Of a stretch of 64,000 bases of DNA, positions 25,329-38,220 are shown in pieces. The notes below the pieces were generated by a model. That model ran no database searches. It was not told the DNA's origin and saw only the letters and a program-made list of their open reading frames with translations. Numbering within the stretch: the first letter of the stretch is position 1; each line of letters opens with the position of its first letter. Origin of the DNA: Tamarix chinensis (lineage: Eukaryota > Streptophyta > Magnoliopsida > Caryophyllales > Tamaricaceae); the NCBI GenBank assembly GCA_030549775.1, contig CM060173.1, positions 63,864,367-63,928,366 on the forward strand, read 5' to 3'. The position numbers were made by a program, and so were the translations under genes.

Positions 25329-27747
25329 TTCTCCACCATTCCTCACCACGACCAACTTTCCCCTAGCCTTGGCCATCACCTCTAGCACTATCTGCCTCCC
25401 TTGTTGCCGCCAACTCCTTAACCTCATAGCACCACCCTCCACTATCCCAGACCAACCCTTCTGTAACCCATTCCCACTTCGCCCAAACTCACTTATATTT
25501 ATAATTACTATTTTTTACTATTTTTTACTAGGTAATATGGCATGGTAATACTTATATTTATTTTTACTATTTTTTCAACTTTGAAGCATGTTGGTAATTT
25601 TTAATTTATAAATATTTGAACAAAAAATTATTATTATTTTATTAGTTAAATATTAATGTGTTTAATGTAGTATTATTTTTAAGTATAAAAGGTTGATTAG
25701 TGGAGTCTAATAAATTTTTTTAGGTTGCTTATTATTTATGTTTTTACTAAAAATTAATTAATTATTATAATCTACTAAAGTGTTGGATATTGCATGATAG
25801 CACATTAAGGTTTTGATGTGTAAATTGTATTAATCATGTTCGCTACATTATAATTATTTGTCAAAAAGTGTTAACATGAAATTTAAAATAACATAAAAAT
25901 TATCATTATGTGCCCTAGGAAAAATTTAACCATTTAAGTATATTGTAATATTTATTCCAGTAAGAATGTCTAATATGTATTAATTATTGTTAAGTATAGA
26001 AGTATGGAATTTGATGTTTTAGAAATACATATTTTAGCATGATTATTATTGCTATATGCACTAGGGGTATTTTGATTATTTTAAGCATATCATGATATTT
26101 ATCCCAATAATCATGTCTAATATGTATTATTTATTATTGAACATGGGAATATGTGATTCTATATGAATTAGATGTAATCCCCATAAATTTTAAAAAAAAA
26201 AAACCTATAATTTAATAAATAACTTTTATTTAAAATAAATTAGCTTTTAAAATTATTTAATTTAATTATTTTATGGATTTTTTTTAGTGTACAAATTTGG
26301 ATAGGAGTATTTAATAAATTAAAAATAAATATTTTGTTATTTTATCACATTGTTTTTAATTAAATAATTTTTCAAACTAATAATTACTAAAAGTATCAAT
26401 TTCAAACCAATATATTAAATTATATTAAATTAAATTATTTATTAAAAGTATTACATTTTATTATTTTTTAAATTAAATTAAATTATTCTGGCTTATTTTC
26501 TCATTTTCCTTTTTTTTCCTTTTCCTTTCCCTCTCCTTTTTCTCCTTTTTCTTCTTTCTTTTCTTTTCCTTTTTTCTCCTCCCTTGGGCTGCCCGCACTG
26601 ACATGTTCCCCTCTCCCCTGCGCACTGGGCCTCGGCCCATCTCTCCCTTCCGCTTCCTTCCTCCCTCTCCAGCGTGGCCCGTGCGACGCAGCCCAACCCC
26701 AGCCACCCCTCCTTTCTTCTTTTCCTAGACCGGACCGGCCGGCCTAACCTTCTTTCCTGCGCCGGTCCGCCCGTTCGCACCTTTCCCCCCTTCTTTCTTT
26801 CTTCTTCCACGCCCGACACCCTAAGCAAGCCACCCACCGCCTATAACTGCCATGCCCGGCCACCACCTACCTCCCTGCTACTCCCTCTCTCTCCCCGTCA
26901 TTTTCTTTTCAATTTTGAACCAAACTAACCCCTGCATCCCTAGCCAGCATGCCATCTTCCTTTCCTTCTTCTTCCCTCCCTTTCCCCTGCCAGCCGACAC
27001 CTCCTTGCCACCCTTCGTCCTATCGCCGACTGGCCACCTGCCCCCCTCTTCTCCCTCTTTTTTTTCTTCACCTCTCCAGCCTCCTTTCTGCCCCATATTT
27101 TGAGCATCTCCCTTTTCCCGACCTCCCTCTTCTCTCCTTTCTCCTCCTTTCTCCTCCTTCCCATTCTTCCCTGGTTTTTGCATGCTGCCGCCATCCGTCG
27201 CTCCAAACACCACACCAAGCCCTTGCACCGCCCACTATCACCCTATACCTCAACCCTACACCACCACGAGACCACCCAAGCCACCCTCGAGCCCCTACAG
27301 CTCCTCCCTTCTCCACCTCTTCTTTTTCTCCCCACTTTTCTCCCTTATCGCCAAGCCACTTGCAACCGCCCCGTTCTCCACCTTCTGGCCACCTCTGCCG
27401 CCACCCAAACCACCAACCAACACCCTGCAACCTCCTCTACCTCCCCCATACCTTACTTTCCCAAAAACATCCCCCTTACCCCTCCTTTTTTCCCTTCTCT
27501 TTTCCTTCCTTCTCAGCCACACTCAGCCCGACAGCCATCTTCGCCGTCTTGCTGCCTCCGCCTCCGCCACCGGGAAACCATCCTTAGCCTCCACCTACAC
27601 CCCCTCTTCACTCCTGCATCCTTACCTTGCCTCCAATCCTCCCCCATCTACCTCTTTTTCTAGCCTAAAGTCCCTAAACCGAGCCATCTCTCCTCCCTTC
27701 TATCTCACCCCTTTCGACCCTTTTCTTCCTCCTTAATCTGCATGTGA

Positions 27748-27771
27748 CTCACACTGTTCATACAACATGAG
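27748..27771 (+). other. Hairpin 2, decayed copy in B
   Basis: CTCACACTG faces CAACATGAG. Outer four and inner two pairs hold, and three middle pairs are lost. The mismatches look like C-to-T or G-to-A changes relative to C, as expected at methylated sites. Confidence 0.45.
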
Positions 27772-28085
27772 CTCCACATTGATTGGGAATTAATTTTTTT
27801 GAATCTTTAAGGTATATTAATAGTTAATTAAAGTGTTTCATTATTAAATAAATGTTTATAAAGTTTTATCCTTTTTAAGTTCCTACTTCTAATATAATAC
27901 TTATTGATATTATTTTTAGGTGTTGAGTTACTAATTAAGCTTTGAATCTTTAACCGGGATACCGGTAAGCTTCGATTTTTGCGGGATTAAGGTAATCGTT
28001 AAACCTCACTTAAATGCATGGAAAAATGTATGCTAGCACATTAGGGATTTTAGTATGATTTTATGCATGTTTTGTGTGCGTAGTA

Positions 28086-28087
<2 letters not shown>

Positions 28088-28123
<36 letters not shown>

Positions 28124-28131
28124 TTGTTTAT
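28088..28131 (+). repeat. (AT)22 microsatellite
   Basis: A pure AT run in B. It is absent at the matching place in C (about 51,415), so it arose or expanded after the two copies split, or was lost in C. Confidence 0.9.
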
Positions 28132-28439
28132 ATTGATTGATAAAAAAGAAAAGTATGATAGCTTTTGTGCCATGTGTAGATATGATACTTAAGGGAGGAG
28201 TTTGATTATTGATGGAAATGTTAAATGCTTGTCTATGATGTATTATGTTATTAATACATGAATAATATTATCGTGAACATAAGGGTATATTAGTAATATG
28301 CCTATATAAGTATGTGATCTAATATATGTAGTTGCTAATGAGTATTATGTTGAATAATGACAAGTTGGTGGAGTTAGATGATAAGAATAAAGTGCTAATA
28401 TTAGTATTTTATGTAGTGGTGGTAAATTCATAAAAGTGG

Positions 28440-29690
28440 TGTAATAAAGGGGTTAAGTGGAAACTTTATAAGTGAAAGGGGTATTTTAGAAATTTTGTAG
28501 TAAAGGGGTATTTTGGTAATTTTGAAAGAAAAGGGTAAAACGGTGATTTTGTAAGCAAAAGGGTATTTTGGTAATTTCAAAAGAAAGGGGTGAAATGATA
28601 ATTTTATAAGTAAAAGGATAAAATTGTAAGTCGTAAGAAAAAGGGGTATTATGGTAATTTTTGGGGAAAAGGGGCAATATGGTAATTTTATGATTAAATG
28701 ACAAAATGATAATTTTATAAGTAAAGGGATATTATGGTAATTTTTGGAAAAAAGGGTAAAGTGGTAATTTTGGAGTCAAAGGGCAATATAGAAATTTTAT
28801 AAGTGGTGAAAATGGTAATTTTTAAGAAAATGGTAAAATAGTAATTTTAGATGTAAAAGGGTATTATAGTAAATTGTAAGCAAAAGGGTAATATGGTAAA
28901 TTTGGATGTAAAGGGGGTAAAATGGTAATTGTTATAAATAAAAGGATATTATGGTAATTTGGAAGTAAAAGGTAGAAGGGTAATTTTGTAAATAAAAGGA
29001 TGTTTATGGCAAACTTGGGAGTAAGGGGTAACTTGGTAATTATAAAAACGATGAAGGGTAGTTTGGTAATTAAATTATGATTATAGAAGGGCAACATAAT
29101 ATTTATAAAAATGGAGAAGGGTAAATTGGTGTTTATAATAATAGAGAAGGATAAATTGGTGTTTATAATAATGGAGAAGGGTAAAATGGTAATTATAATA
29201 ATTGAAAAGGGTAGAATGGTAATTATGACAATGGAAAAGGGTAATTTAGTAATTTAACCAACTAAGGAGCAATTCGGTAATTATGATGATGGAGAAGGGT
29301 AATTTGGTAATTTAGCTAACTAAATGGTAAATTAGTAATTATTTAACCTACTAAAGGGGAAAATTGGTAATCGTGATAGCAAAGATGGGTAATTTGGTAA
29401 TTTATCCAACTAAAGAGCAAGTTGTTGATTGTAATAAAAGAAAAGGACAAATTGGTAATCTAACCAACCAAATGGGAGACATGTTAAGTGTAGTAATTAT
29501 GAGGGGTGAATGGTGATCTAAAAAGCGTAGGAAATAACTTGGTAACCTAAATCGAATAAGGGGTAATTTGGTAATTATGCAACCTGAAGGGTAATAGGGT
29601 AATTTGTCAAGTAAGGAAGGGATGACATAGCAATTATATAAGTAAGGGGTAAATAAGTAATTTATACCTAACATGTCGATGTGATTGTGA
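28440..29690 (+). repeat. GGTAATTTTG array of B
   Basis: Dozens of degenerate units about 18-40 bp long around AAGGGGTATTTTGGTAATTTT and GAAGGGTAATTTGGTAATT. The strand is C-poor. No stable reading frame. Confidence 0.85.
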
Positions 29691-29969
29691 AATTTCATAA
29701 TATGATTCAAATAATGTTGATTAGTAAGGTAAGAGTATTTGATAATTAGTAAATATCACGAGAACAAATCCTAAATCGGAATTAGATGAGATTATGATGG
29801 CCTTAATGATTTCTCTGTGTTATCTTAAATAAATGCCTGAAAAAGAGATGACTAATAATATCAGAATGGTTGAAAGTGAATAAGTATCTAATTATTATGC
29901 TTTTCGTGATCACTTTAATTAAGACACTAATACTTAAAGTGAAAGACCTCAAGATCGGGAATGGTGACT

Positions 29970-29992
29970 CTTTAGGGGTCGCTACCCTAAAG
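29970..29992 (+). other. Hairpin 1, copy in B
   Basis: CTTTAGGG and CCCTAAAG form an 8-bp stem with loop GTCGCTA. It follows AAGTGAAAGACCTCAAGATC and precedes GACGTGGTTTAG. Confidence 0.8.
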
Positions 29993-30339
29993 ACGTGGTT
30001 TAGTCTACGATTATTCTAGTATTTTCTGGTGTGCCCTTGTGCCCGAGCCATGCCTTATATCTTACTCTATCTAGCTCTACGGACCTAGTTAGGAGGTATG
30101 CATACTTATGGATTAGATATCCTTGTTGGTAGGGTACTGAGTAGCTTTATGCACCAGTATGACCAGGGTACCTTTGCATCCTTGGGTTCGTGGTTGAAGG
30201 GTACTGAGTATCTTGTATGCACCGGTACGACCGGTGTACCTTTGTGTCCCGGGTTCTTGCTCTCTCGTCCGAGGCAAATAAATAGAATTGTTGTGCTGAT
30301 TAAAGAAAGGAAAAAACACTAATTACGAAAGTGAAAGAT

Positions 30340-30750
30340 TAATGAGCCGGGCCCAGTTGACTTATGATATTGAGTACCAATCCACTAGTTATAATAGTGA
30401 CCCAGGAGCGTGTTGCCCTGGCAAGTGATATTGAATACCGGTCCACTAGATATAATAGTGGCCTAGGAGCGTTTTGCCCTGGATGATGATTATATATATA
30501 TCCCAGTCCACCGGCTAAAATAGTGGGGATCCCGATCTTAATAAAACAAGCATTGGATGTGAATAAATTATGGAAAGATATTAATTACTTATAGTGGAAC
30601 ACCTTGTGAGTCGGGGCCATACCGGTCCACTAGCGAATAATAGTGGTCAGGAGCGTTCTGCCCTGGAGACCTATCCACCGGCAGTAATAGTGGTCAGGAG
30701 CGTTCTGCCCTGTATGTATTCCGGTCCACCGGCTCTAATAGTGGGGTTCC
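30340..30750 (+). repeat. CCAC..TAGTGG array of B
   Basis: Six units such as CCACTAGATATAATAGTGGC, each followed in most cases by AGGAGCGTTTTGCCCTGG or GGAGCGTTCTGCCCTG. Spacing is about 50-60 bp with one longer gap. The CCACTA/TAGTGG ends can pair around a TATAA-containing loop. Confidence 0.75.
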
Positions 30751-31825
30751 CGCACTCACTTGGATATAACCAAAGAGATGATTGAATAATAATGGACTGA
30801 TGGCTTAAGGCCTAAATGTATCGATTGTACTTTGTAACTTGTTGATATGTGACAGACTTGTTATGTATGTGAATGTTAGGTATGTACCTCTCATTATATA
30901 TGTATATAGCTTGCATTATGTGTTGCATTGCGGGCCTGTTTTTAAGTGTAGTATTAAAGGGTTACTCGGTACCATAGTACTGAAGGGTTCCCTTCGTGAG
31001 GCCCCTGCCTATTCAATGGGCAGTGTCCCTTGCAGGTCTCTTCAGGTGCTACTCAAGTAGGCAACGGGAAAGAGAGTAAGGAACTATCCGGAACCATTAG
31101 GGTTTTTCTCCTTCTCTTTTAAAATTCCTAGTTTTAATGTTAATGCTGTTAATGTAACCACCACTGGTGGATTTTATTCTTGTAAATGATTTGATACGCT
31201 ACTCTGATTTAAAAATGGTTTGTAAATTGTGTTTTACACTTTTAGCCTTAGCACTTAGTACTAGAACGGTAGGAGTGAACCGGTTTGGTACTAAGTGTGG
31301 CGATAATATCCCCAGAATTCACAATTTTATAATTTGCTTCCGCTAACTCTTTCAAATAAAATAAAATTTTTCAGTAGTGAATTTTAGGGGTGTTACATTA
31401 GATATGCATGTTAAGGTTTTATTTGCTAAATGTAAAAGTGTAAAATGGTCATTTGGTATGTTTAGTAATTTATTTGCATGTTAAATAATTTAAACATTAT
31501 GTTTTAACCCTTTCACGACAAGTTAATAAATAAAATGGAATTAGTGTTAGAAATGGATGATAATGTGGTAATTATGGCCTCAGGGGCATTTTGGTCATTT
31601 TCTTCCTAAAGCACCTAAACGTGAATAAATTGATCCAAGGATGGTTGTAGTAGATTTTTAATGTTGACCTTATTATTGACTTGATTTATGGTTGTCTTAA
31701 ATAATTGGATATGAGTAAAAATGATTATGGAAATTGGATTTATATAATTGATATGAGGTCTTGTGGTCACTTTAATAAAATATTAATATTTAAAGTGAAA
31801 AGCCTCAAGATTAAGCATGGTGTCT

Positions 31826-31848
31826 CTTTAGGGATAATTATCCTAAAG
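31826..31848 (+). other. Hairpin 1, copy in H2
   Basis: CTTTAGGG faces TCCTAAAG around a 7-base loop (ATAATTA). The innermost pair is G-T, which in RNA is a wobble pair. Confidence 0.7.
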
Positions 31849-33115
31849 GCATGGTTTACCCTATGGTTAACTATGATTTTTTGTTGGTGTGTCTTAGTAC
31901 CTTGGTAATGCCCTATATCATATTTAGCTTTGTAGACTTATAGAGGATATGTATACTTATGGATTAGGTGTCTTTATTTGTAGGGTATTGCATCTCCGTT
32001 ATATGGCAGTATGACTAGGGTACCTTAGTGTCTTTGGGTTGATAGCAGGTAGGAAATTGTATTACCTTGATGCGCCAGTAAAACCGGAGTACCTTAGTAT
32101 CTTCAAGTTGATATAATCTCCCATCGATTTAGTAAAAATGAAAATGAATATTATTAGACTGATTTGGTAGTATCCTTCGTGCTTAGTATCCTTCGTACTT
32201 ACTTTTGGTTTAGTAGTAGCCTTTGTGCCTACCTATGACTTAATATTGGCTTTTATGCTTATATGTGGTTTGGTTATATATGCCAAACCATATTTTGATA
32301 GTAGCATTTGTGCCTACCTATGTTTGATATTGTGCCTTTGTGCCCTACCTATGGTGTTATGGATTATATTGTACTGTGCCTTTGAGTCCTATCTATAGTG
32401 TTATGAAAATTATTGTTTTTAATATTAAGATATGAGATATATTTTGAAGCTTATTGTTATTATGTTGATATTGGTTCTAATCATTATTTAGATATCATCT
32501 CTTGTATGCTTAGTTGGTAAGTTTCATTATATTCTAAATAAATGATGACTATGAGCAGTGTGTGGCTTTGGGGATTAATTTTTATCCAATATGATTATCA
32601 TATTTTGATCATTGCATTAGTATTTTGATATGGTATACCATATCCTACTGTGATGTCTTTTATGTGCTCCATGCGAACTTTTTAAATTAGTTCTGTATAA
32701 TGGGTTACTTAGTATCGTTATACTGAAGGGTTCCTTTTCATGGGCCCCTAATTATTCAACAAGTAATGGTCTTTGCAAGTTAGTTTGTGAGATCAGTTGA
32801 AGGCTAGTATCTTCAGTTAACATTTAGAGTTATCTTTTGATCCAAATGTTCTTGTACCCTTATGTCTTTATGTATTTTTCTATGACTGAATTTTGTAACC
32901 ATTAACAATTGATTTTATTTGAAATGATATTAAGCTTCTTTGATTCTCTCTACCTTGATTCTTATACCTAAGGTATTATTTAGTCTTTGCACTTAGTATA
33001 AGAATGATAGAGGAAACTGGACTTATACCAAGTGTGGTGGTAATACTACGGTTTTAGTTTCCACAATCAACTCCTTAAATGAAATTTTTTTAGTCCTAAA
33101 AATAGGAGTATTGCA

Positions 33116-33267
33116 TCTATAACCCCTCCTCACACTCTATTTTTCCTAAGATCACGGATAACTAACAAAAGTGGGTAAAGGGATTATATCAGAATAAAAT
33201 TATAAAGGAAGAAATGCATTCATTATGACATTAGTTCCAATATTATGAAGCTACCCTTTATGCAAAG
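33116..33267. other. Copia internal remnant between H2 and E
   Basis: A 152-bp stretch left of E. By position it continues the Copia element interrupted at 16,977. No coding motif is readable in it. Confidence 0.35.
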
Positions 33268-34752
33268 TGTAATACCCCAAAATTTTAAAATCTAAAATTG
33301 ATTATCTAACACTTTCTTTGGAATAATTTAATCTTAAATTATTAATTTAATTATTTTTTGGACCTTTGATTTACAAACATAGATAGAAATATTTAATAAA
33401 TTAATATAAATATTTTTTTATCGTTTTATCTTACTCTTTTTATTTTAATAAATTCCCAAACCTATACTTTTACCGAAATTATTCTCTTAAATTAATACTT
33501 TAAATTTTGGATAAATTAATTTAATATTTTTTTCCATTAGCCTAATTTCTAAACCTAAACCTAAATATATTTTTCTTTTGTCTTTTTCCCCTTTCCCTTT
33601 TTCCGTTTTTTCCTTCAGTTCCTTATTTTTCCTTTTCTTTCTTTCCTTTCTTCCTTCTTCTTTGGGCTAGGACAGCCCCTTTCTCCTTTTCTTTTCTTTC
33701 CTTCTTTGTCAAGCTAGCCCTCCTCCTTCCTCCTTCCCTTCTTCTCTTACAGGGCCAGCATAGGCTCCTACCCTTTTTTTTTTCCTCTTCTCCCCCCTCT
33801 AGTCCAACTCCCTTCCCCTCTCTTTTTCTTTCTTTCCTCTTCCATATGAGCCATCCTACCCTATTTTCCTTTCTTTCTCCCCGATAGGCCTCCATTCTTC
33901 TTCCCCTACACCATAGTCAAAAAACCCTCCCCTCCCCTTGCACTTCTCCTTCCTCCTACTCTTGTACTGCCAGCCTACAGCCTCTCTACCCATCCCTCTC
34001 CTTTCCATTTTAGGCCATGCATCTCCCCATGCATCCCCTTCCCCTTTCATCCCTTCACTTACCCTCTACTTTCCTACCATGCTTCCTACACCTCCCCCTA
34101 CACCCAACTAACCTCCTACATTACACACCTCTCCCTCCTTCTCCTTCCCTTTTTCTTCTCTAGCCATTTTTCTCCCCTAAGCTCTCCCTTTTCCTACCCA
34201 ATTCTCCCTTCTATTTTCTCTCCCTTTTCTTCCCTATTTTTTTTGTCACCAACCCTTTTCTCCATCACCACCACCCAATTAGCCACTCCTACACCCTACC
34301 TCCTCCTTACACTGCCCTAAGCAACCACCGCATGCCACCCTGCAACCTACTCCCCTCCCTTTCCTCTCCTTCTCCTCTCAACCCCCCTACACTGCTACCT
34401 TGTGCTATTTTTCTCCCGTCTTTAGCCGCTAACTCAACCTGCCATCAACCACCTAACACCACCCCCAACACCCCTACCTCACCTTACCCAAACCCCCTGC
34501 GGCTTCCCTTTATTTTCTCCTTCTTTTCCTTTATTCCTCTTCACCCTCCCTTCTCTACACCTTCTTCCTACGACCACTGTTATCATCTCTTCTGCCCTTG
34601 AGCCGCTAACCTTCGACCTCCAGCCACCACCTACACCCTACCTCCCTTGCACCCAAAAACCAACCCCAACTCCTCCCCCACATGCCACTACATGGGCTTT
34701 CTCCCCCTTTTTCCATTTTTAATTCTCCCACTCTCCTTTATGTTCATGCATG

Positions 34753-34776
34753 CTCACGCTACAGGGGCAGCATGAG
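34753..34776 (+). other. Hairpin 2, copy in E
   Basis: CTCACGCT faces AGCATGAG with 7 of 8 pairs kept and an 8-base loop. The one mismatch (C-A) is intermediate between the T-A pair of A and the C-G pair of D. Confidence 0.55.
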
Positions 34777-35274
34777 TTATACTACATGATTTTTGAATGT
34801 TTTTATCTAATATTCAGGTATAATGTAGTTTGGTAATAATATATATATTTAATAAGTATTTTTAATAAAAGCCTTCTTTTACTTATCTAATAATGATATG
34901 TTACATGTGATATTATTTTAAGCATAAAATTTTACTAATTAAAGCTTAAACATTTTAAAATAGGATACCATTTAAGTTTGGTTTTTGCTAAAAGTAAGGT
35001 GACCATTATACCCCACTAAAATGTATAGATTATCATGTGCTAGTACATGAGGGTTTTGGTATGTGATTTATTTGAATATGATGTGTTACTAACCATCTCA
35101 TGGTTATTAATGTTATATTGAAAAATTGGAAGAAAATCATGTTAGCTTGTATATGGTGTGATATGTGGGAAAGGGTGATAAAAAAAAAAGAGGTTGAGGT
35201 TGATGATAATTTATATATATACATGCTATGCTACGAAAGTATGGACATTTGTGGTGAAAATAATGCTAATATGA

Positions 35275-36655
35275 GCCCTAGGGGCAATTTGGTCTTTTGG
35301 ATACATCATGATGTTTAGACATTAATGAGATACCTAATGTGTCATTTATGATGTTAAGAATGGATATAGGGGTTTGGTGGAGTATAAAAATAAGTGTTAG
35401 TAGGAATATTAATATTTGATGTGCTAGGGGCATTTTTATAATTTTGCATATAAGATAGAGGCTACCTAAATAAATATGCATGATAAGTAACAAGTGGTGC
35501 TAAATGTGCTAAAAAGGGCTTTGAAAATGTATGATGGGTATAATTATCAACATTTTATGTGCTAGGGGTATTTTGCTATTTTTGCATGTGAAATGGAGGT
35601 TAACTTAATAAATGGGCATGATAAGTAACAAATGGTGCTAAGTATGCTAATAAGGGTTTTGTAGTGTTAAATAATGCATGTTAGGCATGAATATTAATAT
35701 TTTATGACCTATGGGCATTTTAATAACTTTGCATGTAAAATGGAGGTTGCTAAAATAAACATGCATAATAGGTGATAATTGGTGCTAAGAATAATAATAA
35801 GGGTTTTTTTGGAGTTAATAATGCATGTTGGGCATGATTATTAATGATAAATGGCCAAGGGGTAATATTAGTGATTTAGTATGTGTAATGGGAGTTAATA
35901 ACCTTGCATGATAAGTGGTAATTGGTGGTAAGCATGATAATAGGAGTTTATGGTGTTAATGATGCATATAGGATACAATTATTAACATCAAATGATCTAA
36001 GGACATTTTGGTAATTTTACAAGTAAAAAGGGGGCATTTTGGTAACTTTGCATGCAAGATGGGGATTAGTGTAATAAACATGCATGGTAAGTATAAATTG
36101 ATATTAGATGTGATAATAGGGGTTTATTATCTTAATATCACTTATTTGAGCATGATATTCCATAAAACATGGTCTAGGGGTATTTTGGTAATTTTACATG
36201 TAAAATGGTGGTTGGGCTCATAAACATGCATGAAAGAAATAAATTAATGTTAAATATTATAATAGGAGTTATGGCCTTAGCATCACTAGTTCAAGCATAG
36301 TTATGAACATTATAAAGCCTAAGGGTATTTTAGTAATTTGGAATGTGTCATAATGAGTATGCATAGTCTAGGAGTAAATTGGTAGATTAAGGTATGATAT
36401 GATGCTATTTCATACGTCGTAAGTGCATTAATTGTTGATTAAGCATGAGAATATGTGTTGGCTATCCTAGAGGTGCATTTTAGAGTTTTATATGTAAAAT
36501 AATCGTTTTGTGTGTTGGGTAACTTAACTTCGTAATCAATAGTATAATTATGGGATGATACTCTTTTATGGCATGTTGATAAATAAAAATAAATCATGTG
36601 ATGGAAGTGGATGGTAAAGAGGTAGCCTTAGCCTAAGGACATTTTGGTCATTTTG
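35275..36655 (+). repeat. GGGGCATTTTGGTAATTT composite array of E
   Basis: The same composite as in A: CTAGGGGCATTTT.GTAATTTTGCATGTAAAATGG followed by AATAAACATGCATGATAAGT, recurring about every 100-150 bp. Confidence 0.7.
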
Positions 36656-36865
36656 ACCTAAGGTTCCTAAGTATGAGTGTTGGAATCTAGGATGGCCTCA
36701 ATAGACTACTTATGTTAACATTAACAATAATCCTAATATTGACTAATTTATAATAATGGAAACAAATAAAAATGGTTAAATATGTAATTAATGTATTTCT
36801 TGTGGTCACCTTAATTAAGATACTAATACTTAAAGTGAAATACCTCAAGATCGAGAATGGTTACT

Positions 36866-36888
36866 CTTTAGGTATTGCTAACCTAAAG
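36866..36888 (+). other. Hairpin 1, copy in E
   Basis: CTTTAGGT and ACCTAAAG form a perfect 8-bp stem with a 7-base loop (ATTGCTA). Relative to A, B and C the innermost pair is changed on both sides (G-C to T-A). Confidence 0.8.
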
Positions 36889-38220
36889 ACGTAGTTTGGC
36901 CCACGATTGATTTAGATTTTGCTAGTGAGCCTTAGCGCCTAAGCCAGGCCCTACATCTTACTCTATTTAGCTCTACAGATCTACTTAGGGGCTATGCATA
37001 CTTACAGATTAGGTATCCTTGTTGGTAGAGTATAGTGTGCCTTTGTGTATCAGTGTGACCAAGGTATCTTTGTGTCCCTAAGTTAATAGTCTTTTGGATA
37101 CTCTATAACTGTTGTGTGCTTATATGATGGGTGTACCTTTGTGTCTCCGGGTTCGTAATCTCCACCTCAAGTAAATAAAATGGAATTGATGTGATAATTA
37201 AATATAAAGGCATTAATCACTTATAGTGGAACACCACATAGATCATGATCATATGAAGTACATGTACCGGCCCACCGGTTATAATAGTATTCAGGAGCAT
37301 TCTAACTTAGATTATATCATATGTACTAATCCACCAGTTATAATAGTGCTCAAAATCATTCTATTCTGGATTATATCATATGTATCGATCTACCGATTAT
37401 AATAGTGGGGTCCTTGAACCTACATGGATATAATTTGAGAGTTGATTAATATCTAATTAAGCGATCATTTATGAACTACTAATGTGATATGGTAGCATAC
37501 TTGGTGCCTTCTAGGATGGTTTGAGCTTTGGTATTGTATTGATGGGCTCATGGGCCTACCTTTGAATTGAGTGGGGGTGTGCATGGTTGAGTATGTTGTT
37601 CGCTATTTAAATATACTACAAAGAGCATCGCTTGGATGCTCCCTTGGTAAGTTTTGTTATTTCTAAGTGAACAAGCCTCGGTGACATATAATCTTGATGC
37701 ACGTATCCATCCTAATGATTATTGTATCTCAATCTATATGTGTAATTTTTTGTTCATGTGTTTGAGATGTGGTAATTGATGTATTACATGTTGACCCAAC
37801 ATATTAGTCTTATAGGATTACTTAGAACTATAATACTAAAGAGTTCCTTTTGTGGGTCCATACGTATTCAATGGGCAATAGCATTTATATGTTAGTTCAC
37901 AAGTTATGTTCAAGATCTACTCTTAGGTTAAGAGTGTAGGACTTTGTGGGAAAGTTTTTTGGGTTTTCCATAAAAATCTTATGTTCCCTTTCTAATGATT
38001 TTATTATGTAACCACTATTAGTAGATTTTATTCCTTGTAATTTAACTATCATACTACTCTATTTTCTTATAGTATCTTGGATTTTTGTATAGTACATTTT
38101 TAGCCTTAACACTTAGTATCATAACGGTGGAGGGATTGCATCCCCAAAATTTACCCTTTTTACATCCACTTATAATTTTAGAAATGAATTTTTTTATTAG
38201 TGAATTTTGGGAGTGTTACA

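Larger units (their letters stand above)
26173..31397 (+). mobile_element. Unit B: 5.2-kb solo LTR with TSD TTAGA
   Basis: It starts TGTAATCCCC and ends TTTTAGGGGTGTTACA, flanked by perfect TTAGA (26,168-26,172 and 31,398-31,402). Order: polypyrimidine tract with GGGC islands (26,500-27,735), decayed hairpin 2 (27,748), ACCGGGATACCGGT box (27,955), (AT)22 (28,088-28,131), dense GGTAATTTTG array (28,440-29,690), hairpin 1 (29,970), CCAC..TAGTGG array (30,340-30,750), then AGCCTTAGCACTTAGTAC..GGTACTAAGTGTGGCG. There is no pol, primer site or second LTR. Very similar to C along most of its length, so both may be fairly recent. It is nested in H2. Confidence 0.85.
16978..33115 (+). mobile_element. 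Unit H2: LTR-like unit split by F, G and B
   Basis: The outer ends are TATAATACCTC (16,978) and AATAGGAGTATTGCA (33,115), flanked by a perfect TCTAT duplication (16,973-16,977 and 33,116-33,120). Its own sequence is in pieces: 16,978 to about 17,606; 21,525-22,148; 25,329-26,172; and 31,398-33,115. These read in order as 5' end plus C/T tract, C/T tract, middle, and 3' part. The 3' part has hairpin 1 (31,826), an AGTATCCTTCGTGCTTA-type repeat stretch (32,160-32,410) and the AAGTGTGGTGGTAATACT box (33,039-33,056). The target site is inside the Copia element. No coding sequence. Confidence 0.7.
33268..38220 (+). mobile_element. Unit E: 5-kb solo LTR (subfamily A/E)
   Basis: It starts TGTAATACCCC and ends TTTTGGGAGTGTTACA. 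Order: polypyrimidine tract (33,555-34,735), hairpin 2 (34,753), GGGGCATTTTGGTAATTT composite repeats (35,275-36,655), hairpin 1 with a compensatory base pair (36,866), CCACCGGTTATAATAGT units (37,225-37,415) and the GCCTTAACACTTAGTATC box (38,103-38,120). It is closest to A. The flanks CAAAG and TTTAG do not match, so either the duplication has decayed or the ends derive from recombination between two copies. Confidence 0.75.

Noticed and set aside
28440..29690. CRISPR-like regular repeats
   Set aside because: Units are degenerate, spacing is irregular and the context is a plant LTR. No cas genes.
26173..31397. DNA transposon with terminal inverted repeats TGTAAYACCCC
   Set aside because: The inverted ends are short, start with TG and end with CA, carry 5-bp duplications, and the same ends follow a Gypsy polypurine tract at 292. 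LTR identity is the better reading.
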